A DNA stretch of 64,000 nucleotides from Bacteroidia bacterium (GCA_020051175.1 JAGVJJ010000011.1:16257-80256), one strand, 5' to 3'. Shown: positions 53,480 to 61,633, numbered from the stretch's first letter. The notes: generated by a model not told the origin, from the sequence alone. Translations and numbers: made by a program.

Positions 53480-55409
53480 GGTTATTGATTTTTGATTTTT
53501 TATTTGTTGGACTTAAAATTTCACGCACCTCGAATTGGCGATACCAAACGAGAATGCTCACGCTGTGCAGACCCGGCACCTTGAAGCGCCAGTTCATTTT
53601 ACCATCAATGATGGTCCCCGCCAGCTCGGTTACTTCAGCAACATTCAATTTGCTTTGCGGACTGGCATAGAGTTCAAAAGAGAGCGGCTTGCTGCTGGTC
53701 CTGCCGGTTGGAGTAAATTTGTTGATGCGAAAACTATTCAGGCGTTCTCCTCCTGTTACAACAAACTTTACGTGTTGTATCACCGCAGGATTGCTTTGCA
53801 GTTCCTCACGCATTTCAGAATAATCGGGGTTAATAGCAACTGTACTGCTTACCAGCAGATAGCCGATAGCATTAATGGTATTGTTGCTGGTATCGGAAAC
53901 ATAAATGGTTTTATTAAAGCTGTTGAAAGCTCCCCCAATATTTTGCTCACCGAAACTTAACCCGTCAATTTTACTGTTGTCCGGGCGAATAACTGTGAAC
54001 GTATTGTCAGCACGATTTTGAACATATAGGAAGCCGTTGTATGAATCAAAGAAACTGTTGTAGGGTTTGTTTCCTGCTTCAATAGTTCCAACGATTGTAT
54101 GCGTTGCCCTTTCGATCTGATAAACAAAATTGTTGTTAGTCGCTACGGCATACATGGTGTCGTTAGCAGGGTTGTAAGTAATAGAGGTGGGATATTGACC
54201 AACTGCCGCAATAGTGGTTACAAGTGTGTTGGTGCTGTCATAAACAGTAACGCTATTAGCAAGTGAATTGGCTACATAGATGTCCCCGTTTACCGGATCA
54301 ACCCCAACCCCAATAGGATCTTGTCCGGTTGGCAGTGACGACAGTTCAGTTAATGCTTCAGCATCAATAACACTTAAATTGTCGCTTACCAGGTTGGCGA
54401 CATATACATGAACGTTAACCGGATTAAAAGCAGCTGACACAGGACGAGTGCCAACCGGAACATAACCTACTACATTTAGCGATAGATCAATTACAGCAAG
54501 CACATTCGCTACTGAACACACTACATACACATAACCGTATTTGCTGCTGGAACTTTTCGTATTCACTGCGAATGCCACAGGTGAGGTAAAACCAGGGAAT
54601 GTAGGTTGCAGCTGAATAACTTTTATGACCTGATGATTTCCATCGAGAACAGTTACTGAGCCACTTAACTGGTTAGCAACATATACAAGTTGATTGGCAG
54701 GATTTACTACGATGCCTTGCGGATGAACTCCAGCCGGAATGCTGATCTGTGCAACAATGGTATGATCGTGAACATCACCAGGGGCGGGTTCGCTCGTGCT
54801 GATATTCTGATTTGCTCCCCACAGCACTATTTCCTTTTCTTCGGTGGATCTGTTGTGAACAGTTACCTGTACTTTCGGAAATTCACGGTAGATGTCTGAA
54901 AAAGGATTAACAGAAAATGGAGTAACCTCACGGGTTTTCCATTTGCTCATTATGTTTTCGTAAACTGCCTTGCTGAAATTGGTAGGAAAGGATTTTGACT
55001 TTTTTCTTTTAGCCGGATCATCATTAGATACCCTGATGATACCCTGCCTTGTCCCGAAGCGTTTTAAATCCTTTTCATATTTTTCCTCAAACTTTTCTTT
55101 AGGAGATTTAGCAGGTTTTTTGAGTGGCAGAATTTCTTTGATGCGTTTATTGGGTATGTCATCGTCAGCAATATCAATGAGTTTTATTTTAGTGCCGTAA
55201 TGTTTTAAATCTTTTTCGTAACTCTCACTTTTTTTATCCAGGTTAAGTGCTGAACGAAGGTTGGTATTGGTAGCTTCAAAAAAGTTGTCATCAGTACCTT
55301 CATAGGATTTTTCGACAAAGTTATCCTCCGCAGATTTTTTCTTTTCAGCAAAAATCTTTTTGAGGCTTTGCGCCAATCCGTTCATTCCTATGTTAGCAGA
55401 GACTTTCAT
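53430..55409 (-). CDS. YVTN beta-propeller protein nested in a structural domain
   Basis: 659 residues. N-terminal charged region (1-170) with a duplicated motif YEKDLK-x-x-GT (residues 64-73 and 111-120). Residues 179-203 (VQVTVHNRSTEEKEIVLWGAN) and 520-632 (NPDYSEMREELQSNP, VKFVVTGGERLN) together match the core of the protein at 59362. Between them (215-517) about seven YVTN blades form a propeller. No signal peptide. Likely a virion surface protein built on the same core as the 289-residue protein. TAATG overlap with the upstream gene. Confidence 0.78.
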   Translation of the reverse strand: MKVSANIGMNGLAQSLKKIFAEKKKSAEDNFVEKSYEGTDDNFFEATNTNLRSALNLDKKSESYEKDLKHYGTKIKLIDIADDDIPNKRIKEILPLKKPAKSPKEKFEEKYEKDLKRFGTRQGIIRVSNDDPAKRKKSKSFPTNFSKAVYENIMSKWKTREVTPFSVNPFSDIYREFPKVQVTVHNRSTEEKEIVLWGANQNISTSEPAPGDVHDHTIVAQISIPAGVHPQGIVVNPANQLVYVANQLSGSVTVLDGNHQVIKVIQLQPTFPGFTSPVAFAVNTKSSSSKYGYVYVVCSVANVLAVIDLSLNVVGYVPVGTRPVSAAFNPVNVHVYVANLVSDNLSVIDAEALTELSSLPTGQDPIGVGVDPVNGDIYVANSLANSVTVYDSTNTLVTTIAAVGQYPTSITYNPANDTMYAVATNNNFVYQIERATHTIVGTIEAGNKPYNSFFDSYNGFLYVQNRADNTFTVIRPDNSKIDGLSFGEQNIGGAFNSFNKTIYVSDTSNNTINAIGYLLVSSTVAINPDYSEMREELQSNPAVIQHVKFVVTGGERLNSFRINKFTPTGRTSSKPLSFELYASPQSKLNVAEVTELAGTIIDGKMNWRFKVPGLHSVSILVWYRQFEVREILSPTNKKSKINNHEQQIKLPGNSLHSNA

Positions 55410-56206
55410 TAATACGTATTCATTTTTAAACTTTCTTTGCCTGAGTAATTGTCAATAAAATTCACGATGTCTTTCACTCTGTTCCGGTGTCCAGCTCCGA
55501 CTGATTCAGGATGCGAAGTGAAAATTTTTGTTGTTGCGTAAACCGCTTCCGTTCGTGGAAAGCCTAAGTCCAGGTATAAGCGTAAGCCATGCAGATCGGC
55601 TAGTTTTTCTAACCGGGTTGGGATTTGAAAATGATAGCGTTCATGGAACAATACCACTACACGAACCGGTATGGTGTATTTTGCAAAAGCTGATTGTGCT
55701 ACTTGTATTCTGCCTGATTTTCGATTGGTTCGTGCGGGTGTTACAAGCGGATCTCCGTCATCACCTGTAATGATTGGTAAATACTGAATAAGAAAATCAC
55801 CATCCTTGCTATCGTAAACACCCGTAGGCAGATAGCCTGCTTTTACGGCAAAGTCCTGTGCAAAGCTGGTGAAACTGTGCATTTCAGGTTCCGCCCAAAT
55901 ACTCTTAGCCGGCATTTTTTCCAATTCAAATTTCTCTACCCGGAAATGTGTATCGTCTCCATAGGATTTGTCATACATTTCAACCATCAACTGATCGGGT
56001 GAAAGGGGAAAGGGAAGTGTAAACTCTTTGTATCCCGGATTTTTTCCTTTAAAAAGTTCTTCGTTAAAAGGAACCCTTCTGCGGATGTAATCAGTATTCG
56101 GTTTAGTAGCATCATAACACTTCACGCCTAAAGCGCAAGGTTCGTAAGCACGAATGCCAACCTTTACTTTAAATCGTTGTTGTTGAGATGTAATTGGAAT
56201 AACCAT
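55409..56206 (-). CDS. HExxH metalloprotease candidate
   Basis: 265 residues, no membrane segment. A zinc-protease motif HERYH at 188-192 is followed by E-x2-AD at 200-204 and a helix GLRLYLDLGF, similar to the ExxAD region of gluzincins such as M48, though the spacing (7 residues) is short. N-terminal half is beta-rich. It may be a maturation protease or an entry enzyme; a structural protein with accidental motif is possible. 5 bp after the tail-anchored gene upstream. Confidence 0.6.
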   Translation of the reverse strand: MVIPITSQQQRFKVKVGIRAYEPCALGVKCYDATKPNTDYIRRRVPFNEELFKGKNPGYKEFTLPFPLSPDQLMVEMYDKSYGDDTHFRVEKFELEKMPAKSIWAEPEMHSFTSFAQDFAVKAGYLPTGVYDSKDGDFLIQYLPIITGDDGDPLVTPARTNRKSGRIQVAQSAFAKYTIPVRVVVLFHERYHFQIPTRLEKLADLHGLRLYLDLGFPRTEAVYATTKIFTSHPESVGAGHRNRVKDIVNFIDNYSGKESLKMNTY

Positions 56207-56211
56207 GTTTA

Positions 56212-56718
56212 TTATGCTGCTGCTTGTAATACTGGTTCTGTTACTGTTTGAACTGGCGGAACTTGTGTCTGAGCCTGTGCATTTTTATTTTTCATTAAGC
56301 GGGATAAACCGTAAAGACCTGCTAACAGCAATACCGCACCTCCTGCATACACGGCCATAGGAGGAAGACCGAAGATTTTCTTTTCAGATTTCGGTTCTGC
56401 TTCGCCTGATCCACCCATATTGATGTCGTAATCTGAGGGTGTGTCGGTCTTAAAGTATTTCATCACATTTTGAATGGTACTTTGAGCACCTTCAATTCCA
56501 CCAACTTTATCGAGTAGGTTTTTTGCTTTCTCTTTGAGATGGCCTTTTTTTCTTCCCTCTGCTTCCGAAACCGTTTTATCCGCTTTGTCGGCTTCTGCTT
56601 TTGTTTTCGCTGCCGCTTCTTTTTTTGCTTTGCGTTTGGCTTTCAGCTTGTCAAGAAAATTGTCGTAATCATCTTCGTAAAGCTGCATGATGCGTTGTGC
56701 TTTTTCGGCTCTTATCAT
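56212..56718 (-). CDS. Tail-anchored protein of the shared-tail family (1)
   Basis: 168 residues. N-terminus YEDDYDNFLDKLK, a Lys/Ala/Glu coiled region, then a membrane helix (MAVYAGGAVLLLAGLYGL) and a Gln/Pro/Val-rich tail ending LQAAA. Shares this order, and the hydrophobic-Ala-Ala end, with the genes at 56974, 57638 and 58095. Confidence 0.65.
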   Translation of the reverse strand: MIRAEKAQRIMQLYEDDYDNFLDKLKAKRKAKKEAAAKTKAEADKADKTVSEAEGRKKGHLKEKAKNLLDKVGGIEGAQSTIQNVMKYFKTDTPSDYDINMGGSGEAEPKSEKKIFGLPPMAVYAGGAVLLLAGLYGLSRLMKNKNAQAQTQVPPVQTVTEPVLQAAA

Positions 56719-56730
56719 TGCTTCTAAATT

Positions 56731-56958
56731 TTAAAGGATGTAAAGTAATTTGAGAGTTGAACCATTGACTACATAGGGCAAAGCTTTATAACCTTTACCA
56801 ACAAAAGAATAGCTCTTGGCCTCTCCAGGTGGCAGAGAAACTCCGTTAAAAGTTGCGATGTTGGCTCCGGTATTTTTCACCGAAACAAACAAAGCTCCTT
56901 GTGGGGTTGCACCGTCAACGTTTACTTCCTGTTCAATAGGTTCTGCTAAAATGTCCAT
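56731..56958 (-). CDS. Small beta-sandwich protein
   Basis: 75 residues, all beta by pattern (ALFVSVKNTGANIATFNGVSLPPGEAKSY in parts), like a single CARDB/Ig-type domain. No membrane segment. A minor structural protein (for example a capsid decoration or vertex protein) is a guess. Confidence 0.6.
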   Translation of the reverse strand: MDILAEPIEQEVNVDGATPQGALFVSVKNTGANIATFNGVSLPPGEAKSYSFVGKGYKALPYVVNGSTLKLLYIL

Positions 56959-56973
56959 GTCAAATAATTTTAA

Positions 56974-57612
56974 TTATGCTGCAACCTTCATTGCTGGCAA
57001 GGCTTCATTAGATTTTTTGTTAACTCCATAAAGTATCGCTCCAACAACAAGCACGGTAATACCAAGCATGGCAAAACCGAACATAGGCCCGAAGCCTCCT
57101 TCTTTTTTAGAGTTGCCGTCTTTGTCCTGTGCTGCATTTTCAGTTTTTGCTCCAGCTTCGGCTCCTGATTCATTTGCAGCAGCATTTTCACTCTCGGTTT
57201 TATTCGCTGTTGCTGAAGCTGCGGCTGCGGCTGCACCGGCTGCTGCCAGTTTGATTTCGGGTGATGATTTTGATTCTTCATCTCTCAGCCTTTCAAGACT
57301 GTCGCCTGATTCCCTTTTTGCAGATGGACTGGAAGAAGTATCGGCAGTACCGGTTTTTTTCTTGTTCTTATCAAACAATCCAAAGTTTCCGAGAATAGGA
57401 AGTTTACGTTTCCTTCCAGTTCCAGTAATCTCTTTTTGCAGTTGTTTTTCTTCACGCTTTCCCTGGCGGATCACTTTTTTCACTTCACGCTTTTCTTTCC
57501 GCTCTGTCTTCTTTTGCTGGCGTTCTTCTTTGCTTTTGCGTTTAAACAGATAGTCGTAATTTTCTTCTCCGTATCCATAGTAGTTTTTATTGAAATTTTC
57601 TCCGATAATCAT
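56974..57612 (-). CDS. Tail-anchored protein of the shared-tail family (2)
   Basis: 212 residues. N-terminus with ENYDYLFKRK, a Lys/Arg/Glu-rich helix, Ser/Ala-rich linker, then a membrane helix (MFGFAMLGITVLVVGAILYG) and tail ...LPAMKVAA. Best paralogue is the gene at 57638, which has DGYDHLFKK and ends PVYAKAA. Confidence 0.65.
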   Translation of the reverse strand: MIIGENFNKNYYGYGEENYDYLFKRKSKEERQQKKTERKEKREVKKVIRQGKREEKQLQKEITGTGRKRKLPILGNFGLFDKNKKKTGTADTSSSPSAKRESGDSLERLRDEESKSSPEIKLAAAGAAAAAASATANKTESENAAANESGAEAGAKTENAAQDKDGNSKKEGGFGPMFGFAMLGITVLVVGAILYGVNKKSNEALPAMKVAA

Positions 57613-57637
57613 GGCTTATGTTTTTAATGGTTAGTGA

Positions 57638-58102
57638 TTAAGCTGCTTTTGCATACACCGGTTGTATTACCGGAGCTTGTTTTTTATTCATCATCATGTA
57701 GCCCGCACCTGCAAGTACAATTACACCCACCACCGCAACAATAATCATGGTTGAGTTGTCGCCACCTCCTGCTGGAGTTGGTCCGGGTGGAGGCATCTGA
57801 CCTTGCTGGTTAAGCATTGAGAGCTGCGTTTTCTTTTCGTCAATCTGCGTTTGCTTCAATTCGTTTTTCAACCGCTTTTTTTCGCTGTTCAACTCACGCT
57901 TTTCCTGGCGTTCTGCTTTTCTTTCTTCTTTGCGTGATCTGCGGTCGGCTTTTTTTTCCTGTCTTTCCTCTTTTTTTTCAGCACGTTTCTCCCTGAACTT
58001 TTTAAATAAATGATCGTAGCCATCATCATCGTGATAGTTCACGTAATTGGAAAAACCTGTAAGACCGAAGTTGTTCCGTTGTATATTCATGGTATTAAGC
58101 AT
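57638..58102 (-). CDS. Tail-anchored protein of the shared-tail family (3)
   Basis: 154 residues (ATG at 58102, or at 58090 MNIQRNNF). N-terminus DGYDHLFKKFREK, then an almost pure Lys/Arg/Glu helix (residues 35-85), Gly/Pro linker, membrane helix (MIIVAVVGVIVLAGAGYMMM), tail ...PVYAKAA. First start overlaps the upstream stop by 8 bp. Confidence 0.65.
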   Translation of the reverse strand: MLNTMNIQRNNFGLTGFSNYVNYHDDDGYDHLFKKFREKRAEKKEERQEKKADRRSRKEERKAERQEKRELNSEKKRLKNELKQTQIDEKKTQLSMLNQQGQMPPPGPTPAGGGDNSTMIIVAVVGVIVLAGAGYMMMNKKQAPVIQPVYAKAA

Positions 58103-58730
58103 TTAATGCGGGTACTGGTTGTTGTTGTTTCTTATTACTGAAGAAGGCGATAGCGAGAAGCACTAAGCCAAGCACAACGAACAATGCAATTATCATTTGC
58201 TTCTTGTTTTTTCCTTTGTTCTGCTCGTTTGCTGCAAGCTGTGCCTTGTAAGCGTATATTCCCTGAAGTGTTTTGGAAGTTGCTTCTTCTCGTGCTCTAC
58301 GTCCTCCGCCAATGGAACCTGCTATTCCACCAATGGCTGAACCTAACCCGGCCCATAATCCTCCCATACCACCACCACCGCCTGATCCTCCACCTTCTTC
58401 TCCTTCCGATTCACCTCCTTTGTTAAAGAGGGATTTGAAATCAAAGCTGTCGTATTCGCTTTCGAGAGTGCAATCCAGGATAATTCTTGCCAAGTCATCA
58501 TTGAAGTGCTTGTCACATTCTCCAATAGCGGAAATGAGTTTATCGGTAAGCTCTTTTTCATCAGGCTTCTCCGAAAGCTCCACGCTGTATTCTGCCAAAA
58601 GTTGCTGAATAGCTTTAGGCTTATCGGCAATGATAATGGCGATCACTTGGAGCAATGCTTGTGATTTCTCTGTCAGCTTTGCTTCCGGTTCTTTTTCTTT
58701 TGGTTTCTCCTGGTTAATTATTCTGACCAT
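58095..58730 (-). CDS. Tail-anchored protein with Gly-rich hydrophobic segment
   Basis: 211 residues. A small helical N-domain (residues 35-95: DKPKAIQQLLAEYSVEL...DEKELTDKL...DDLARII) similar to the one in the next protein (59259), a Gly-rich amphipathic stretch (GGLWAGLGSAIGGIAGSI, ~125-145) resembling a fusion or pore segment, and a C-terminal membrane helix (MIIALFVVLGLVLLAIAFF) with tail ...VPALNA. Confidence 0.65.
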   Translation of the reverse strand: MVRIINQEKPKEKEPEAKLTEKSQALLQVIAIIIADKPKAIQQLLAEYSVELSEKPDEKELTDKLISAIGECDKHFNDDLARIILDCTLESEYDSFDFKSLFNKGGESEGEEGGGSGGGGGMGGLWAGLGSAIGGIAGSIGGGRRAREEATSKTLQGIYAYKAQLAANEQNKGKNKKQMIIALFVVLGLVLLAIAFFSNKKQQQPVPALNA

Positions 58731-58731
58731 T

Positions 58732-59259
58732 TTAACTCAATGCTTTTCCGATAACTATTCCGACAATCACTCCCACAGCCACTTTCAGCCATACACCGTT
58801 CTCCTGTTTCTTTTCAATTTTTTCTGTTTGTTTTTTTCTCCGTTTAAGTTCGTCCCACACTGTTTCAACCTGTGCCATCAGTTCTTTGTCTTCCGGCTTT
58901 TCCTTCGATTGTTTTTTGGTATCATCATAGAGTTTGGTGAGATCTTCCACAGAGAGTTCAGATAGCTTATCAAGCAATTCTTTTACTTCGCCTGAATAAG
59001 CGCTGTGGCATCCGCAATAATTACTTTCGTCACTCTTATGTCCTGACACTTCAAGGATCAGTTTCTTTTCAGGATGGATGTTTATCAAATCTTTAATCAC
59101 CGGTTCTCCTTTTCTTTTCACCAGCATCTTCACCGACTTCACCAACTCGATTACCTTTGGCGGAGCTTCGTATCCATACTTCTCAACGATCTTTGCTGCT
59201 TCGGATGGTTTTTGCAGGACGATGTAATCAATTCTGTTTTGTGCTTTTTCTTTACACAT
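58732..59259 (-). CDS. Tail-anchored protein with shared helical domain
   Basis: 175 residues. N-terminal helical domain (KPSEAAKIVEKYGYEAPPKVIELVKSV) matching the pattern in the protein at 58095: KP-x-x-A, ...Y-(G/S), EL, DL-I. A middle CGCH and coiled region, then C-terminal membrane helix (VAVGVIVGIVIGKAL). First gene after the internal terminator. Confidence 0.65.
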   Translation of the reverse strand: MCKEKAQNRIDYIVLQKPSEAAKIVEKYGYEAPPKVIELVKSVKMLVKRKGEPVIKDLINIHPEKKLILEVSGHKSDESNYCGCHSAYSGEVKELLDKLSELSVEDLTKLYDDTKKQSKEKPEDKELMAQVETVWDELKRRKKQTEKIEKKQENGVWLKVAVGVIVGIVIGKALS

Positions 59260-59298
59260 GATAATTGTATTAATGGGTTTGTGCTTTACTCTTTGTAA

Positions 59299-59338
59299 AA
59301 AGAGCCAAAGCCGAGAGGGGTTCCCGCTTTGGCTCTTT
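59299..59338 (-). terminator. Internal terminator after the 289-residue gene
   Basis: Perfect 13-bp stem (AAAGAGCCAAAGC and complement, 14-nt loop) with TTTTTAC following on the minus strand, 24 bp after the stop at 59362. It should lower transcription of everything downstream relative to the two genes before it, as expected when the preceding gene makes the most abundant structural protein. Confidence 0.8.
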
Positions 59339-59361
59339 CTGTTAACCCTTAGCTGAATTGC

Positions 59362-60231
59362 TTATCTGCGTTTTCTCAGAAGCCTTCTTGGACGGGGTTT
59401 CCCTCCATTACCCACCGGTCTGCGAATGATCTTGCGGATCATTTTTTTAGGTTTTGGTTTTACACCAAATACGGGTTTTGGAGTTTGCTTAGCCAGGTCA
59501 ATTTGAGGTAAACCTGTTGGGCGTGGTGCGGTAGCAACTTCTGCCACGTTTTGTCCTGCAAGCACATTACCCATGTCCACGCGAGCTTTGATGGTGAAGG
59601 TTAAAGTGGTTTTTATACCGGCTTTTTGCAAAAAGCGGATGCTGTCCTGACCTGTTACATCCATCTCAAAACTTGCATCGTCAATGAGTTTTGGATCTGT
59701 GTTTTGAGGTGATGTAGCATTTCTTGGCTGATAAGGATGCGAGTTTCTTGCTCCTGCACCTGACCTACGCAGGATGGTCCATACGTTATCAAATTGCAAT
59801 GGATCTGAAACCGACATTTTCATGCCCTGTATCTTGAACGGATTTGCTTTGCTTTCTTCCCTTACTTCGTTGTGTGAACTTTCCTGAACCACCACGGTAA
59901 CGCCTGCGGGTTGTGCTGCGTTTTCGTTACCACCGAAAATGATTGCTTCAGCATCAGCTCCGCTGGTATTGGTGATAGTGATGGTTAAAGTTCTGTCGTT
60001 GGGGTTGATCTTGCCGATAGAGTTTTGAGCGTAGCTATCGTATGAATCATCATCGTAGCTGTCGTCTTCGCCCACATACTCAATTTCTTCGTATGAATCT
60101 TCATCATACGAATCCTGGCCTTCGAGACCGGTGTCGAAGTTATCGTCATCGTAATTATCGTCATCATAATCATCGTAGCGATCTTCGGCTTCCTTCTCAT
60201 ATTTGCGAATTTCTTCGTTATACTTGTTCAT
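59362..60231 (-). CDS. Candidate major structural protein with acidic arm and basic tail
   Basis: 289 residues. Residues 14-67 are almost only Asp/Glu/Tyr/Ser (DDYDDDNYDDD, DSYD repeats). Residues 78-218 form a beta-rich core (TLTITITNTSGADAEAIIFGGNE; VVQESSHNEVREESKANPF). Residues 255-289 are Lys/Arg/Pro-rich (KPKPKKMIRKIIRRP; RRLLRKRR), like the nucleic-acid-binding tail of small capsid proteins. The core recurs, split, in the 659-residue protein. Followed by a strong terminator. No signal or membrane segment. Confidence 0.6.
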   Translation of the reverse strand: MNKYNEEIRKYEKEAEDRYDDYDDDNYDDDNFDTGLEGQDSYDEDSYEEIEYVGEDDSYDDDSYDSYAQNSIGKINPNDRTLTITITNTSGADAEAIIFGGNENAAQPAGVTVVVQESSHNEVREESKANPFKIQGMKMSVSDPLQFDNVWTILRRSGAGARNSHPYQPRNATSPQNTDPKLIDDASFEMDVTGQDSIRFLQKAGIKTTLTFTIKARVDMGNVLAGQNVAEVATAPRPTGLPQIDLAKQTPKPVFGVKPKPKKMIRKIIRRPVGNGGKPRPRRLLRKRR

Positions 60232-60301
60232 TTGAGAATTTTTTAATGGTTAATAATTGTTTTTGCTTGTCGTTGTACTGAATGCAAGGCTTTATGTACA
60301 C

Positions 60302-60475
60302 TTAAGCCTTTTTGGAATCGTTCTCCTTTGAAGAAGCTTTTTTCGCAAGGGCTTTATCTATTCCTTTAGCGGCATAGATGGCTCCGAGGGTGGCCACAAA
60401 GCCAACCACAAGGACAATTCCTGCTGTGATTCCGATTTCTTTCCAATTCGTGTTGGATACTGCGTTACTTTCCAT
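60302..60475 (-). CDS. Small single-pass membrane protein (57 aa), first of the module
   Basis: 57 residues from the ATG at 60475 (MESNAVSNTNWKEIG); an earlier start 26 codons upstream gives a basic unlike extension. One membrane helix (ITAGIVLVVGFVATLGAIYAA) and a Lys/Ser tail. It opens the structural operon; the promoter is not clear. Confidence 0.6.
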   Translation of the reverse strand: MESNAVSNTNWKEIGITAGIVLVVGFVATLGAIYAAKGIDKALAKKASSKENDSKKA

Positions 60476-60717
60476 GTGAATAATGTTTAAATGGTTTTTG
60501 ATTTTAATCGTTTGCCTTTTTTTCTGATTGGTATTTAAACCTTGCGAGGTCAAAATTCCGAGTAATGGCAGGGTATTCCAAGGTGCTGTTTGGTGGGTTG
60601 CGACAATTATTACAGCACAATGCAGGAAAATCAGGGCGTTAGGAAAATGGTTTGCCCACGAACTTTTTTGACAATAAATCCTTCAGAAACAGTTTAAGTC
60701 ATTAAAAGCCCAATATT

Positions 60718-60765
60718 TATAATTGGCCGTAACTTATGCTTGAAACCGACTTACGGCCAATTATA
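60718..60765. repeat. 15-bp perfect inverted repeat at the module boundary
   Basis: TATAATTGGCCGTAA and its exact complement, 18 bp apart, between the start of the virus-like module and the AbiE operon. It lacks a T-run at either side, so it may be a protein-binding or recombination site more than a terminator. The rest of 60476-60847 shows no gene. Confidence 0.6.
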
Positions 60766-60847
60766 GAATGAATCTATATCCGGTTTCAAAACTTCATTTT
60801 CGCCATAACTATACTTTTTCAACCACTTATGGCGGAAATGAAAACAA

Positions 60848-60892
60848 AATATTGTCAATATTTTATCATATTGACAATATTTTGTATATTTG
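60848..60892 (+). promoter_or_regulatory. AbiE promoter with two palindromic operators
   Basis: AATATTG-T-CAATATT (60848-60862) and ATATTG-A-CAATAT (core 60868-60880) lie just before the -7 box TATATTTG (60885-60892). The ATG at 60897 is only 4 bp after the box, so the mRNA is probably leaderless. A third copy is at 61634. Confidence 0.65.
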
Positions 60893-60896
60893 CACG

Positions 60897-61628
60897 ATGC
60901 CAGCAAAAGCTAATTTTCTAAATACTGATAAGCTAAAACAGCGCTATGGGAAAGCGGAAAGTATTTCCCTGGATGAGATTTATCGGTTTTATAAATCGGT
61001 TCCAAAAGCTACTGCTCATTGGAGAATATACAAATTGGTAGCAATGGGCATATTGCAGCGTATTGGCAGGGGGCTATACCGGATTGGCACAGAAACAGTT
61101 TATCACCCGGAAATACCAAAAAGCACAAAATTAATCTATCAGAAGATCCATCAGCAGTTTCCTTATGCAATTATTTGTGCCTGGCATACCAGCTGTTTAA
61201 ATGAATTCACTGTTCATCAGCCAGGGAAACACAGCATACTTATTGAAGCAGAAAAAGATGTAGCTGAATCGGTATTTAATTTCCTTAGTGAACAAAACAA
61301 GGAAGTATTTTTTAATCCTGACAAAGAAGTATATCAGCGTTACATTTCGGGTAAAAAGGAAGGTATTATTGTTATTCCGCTTATATCACAATCTCCAACA
61401 CAGGTAGTAAATGATGTTCATACAACCACCATTGAAAAAATCCTTGTTGACATCTTTTCAGATAACGTTGTGTTTGCCCCATTCCAGGGGAATGAAATGC
61501 GGAATATATTTGTAACAGCTATGCAGAAGTACACCGTGAACATAAGCACACTTAAACGATATGCCTTCAGGCGAGGGAAACAGGAAGAACTTGAACGATA
61601 CATTGCTAAATTAGATTTACGTCAATAA
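60897..61628 (+). CDS. abiEi: AbiEi-type antitoxin/transcriptional autoregulator
   Basis: 243 residues from the ATG at 60897. N-terminal winged helix (LDEIYRFYKSVPKATAHWRIYKLVAMGILQRIGRGLYRI in parts), followed by the AbiEi_4-like core. Antitoxin of the type IV AbiE system and repressor of its own operon, consistent with the AATATTG-n-CAATATT sites. The toxin gene follows after 26 bp. Confidence 0.85.
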   Translation: MPAKANFLNTDKLKQRYGKAESISLDEIYRFYKSVPKATAHWRIYKLVAMGILQRIGRGLYRIGTETVYHPEIPKSTKLIYQKIHQQFPYAIICAWHTSCLNEFTVHQPGKHSILIEAEKDVAESVFNFLSEQNKEVFFNPDKEVYQRYISGKKEGIIVIPLISQSPTQVVNDVHTTTIEKILVDIFSDNVVFAPFQGNEMRNIFVTAMQKYTVNISTLKRYAFRRGKQEELERYIAKLDLRQ

Positions 61629-61633
61629 TTTAA

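Larger units (their letters stand above)
44878..60475 (-). mobile_element. Virus-like structural and lysis module
   Basis: About 26 packed minus-strand genes with many 1-8-bp overlaps. Contents: three peptidoglycan-degrading enzymes, two fibre proteins, a holin-like and a spanin-like set, a protease candidate, two large candidate structural proteins and about 17 single-pass membrane proteins. No terminase, portal, HK97 capsid, tail tube, sheath or tape measure is recognised. The protein mix resembles membrane-containing tailless phages (PRD1/PM2/FLiP type), but no homology to a double-jelly-roll capsid is proven. It has no integrase of its own. Confidence 0.65.

Noticed and set aside
59980..60200. 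Simple-sequence TCGTCATCATCG tract as a possible CRISPR or satellite
   Set aside because: It is in frame and encodes the acidic Asp/Tyr arm of the 289-residue protein; spacing is irregular.
44878..60475. Contractile injection system, tailocin or gene transfer agent
   Set aside because: No sheath, tube, baseplate, portal or terminase pattern is seen in any of the genes.
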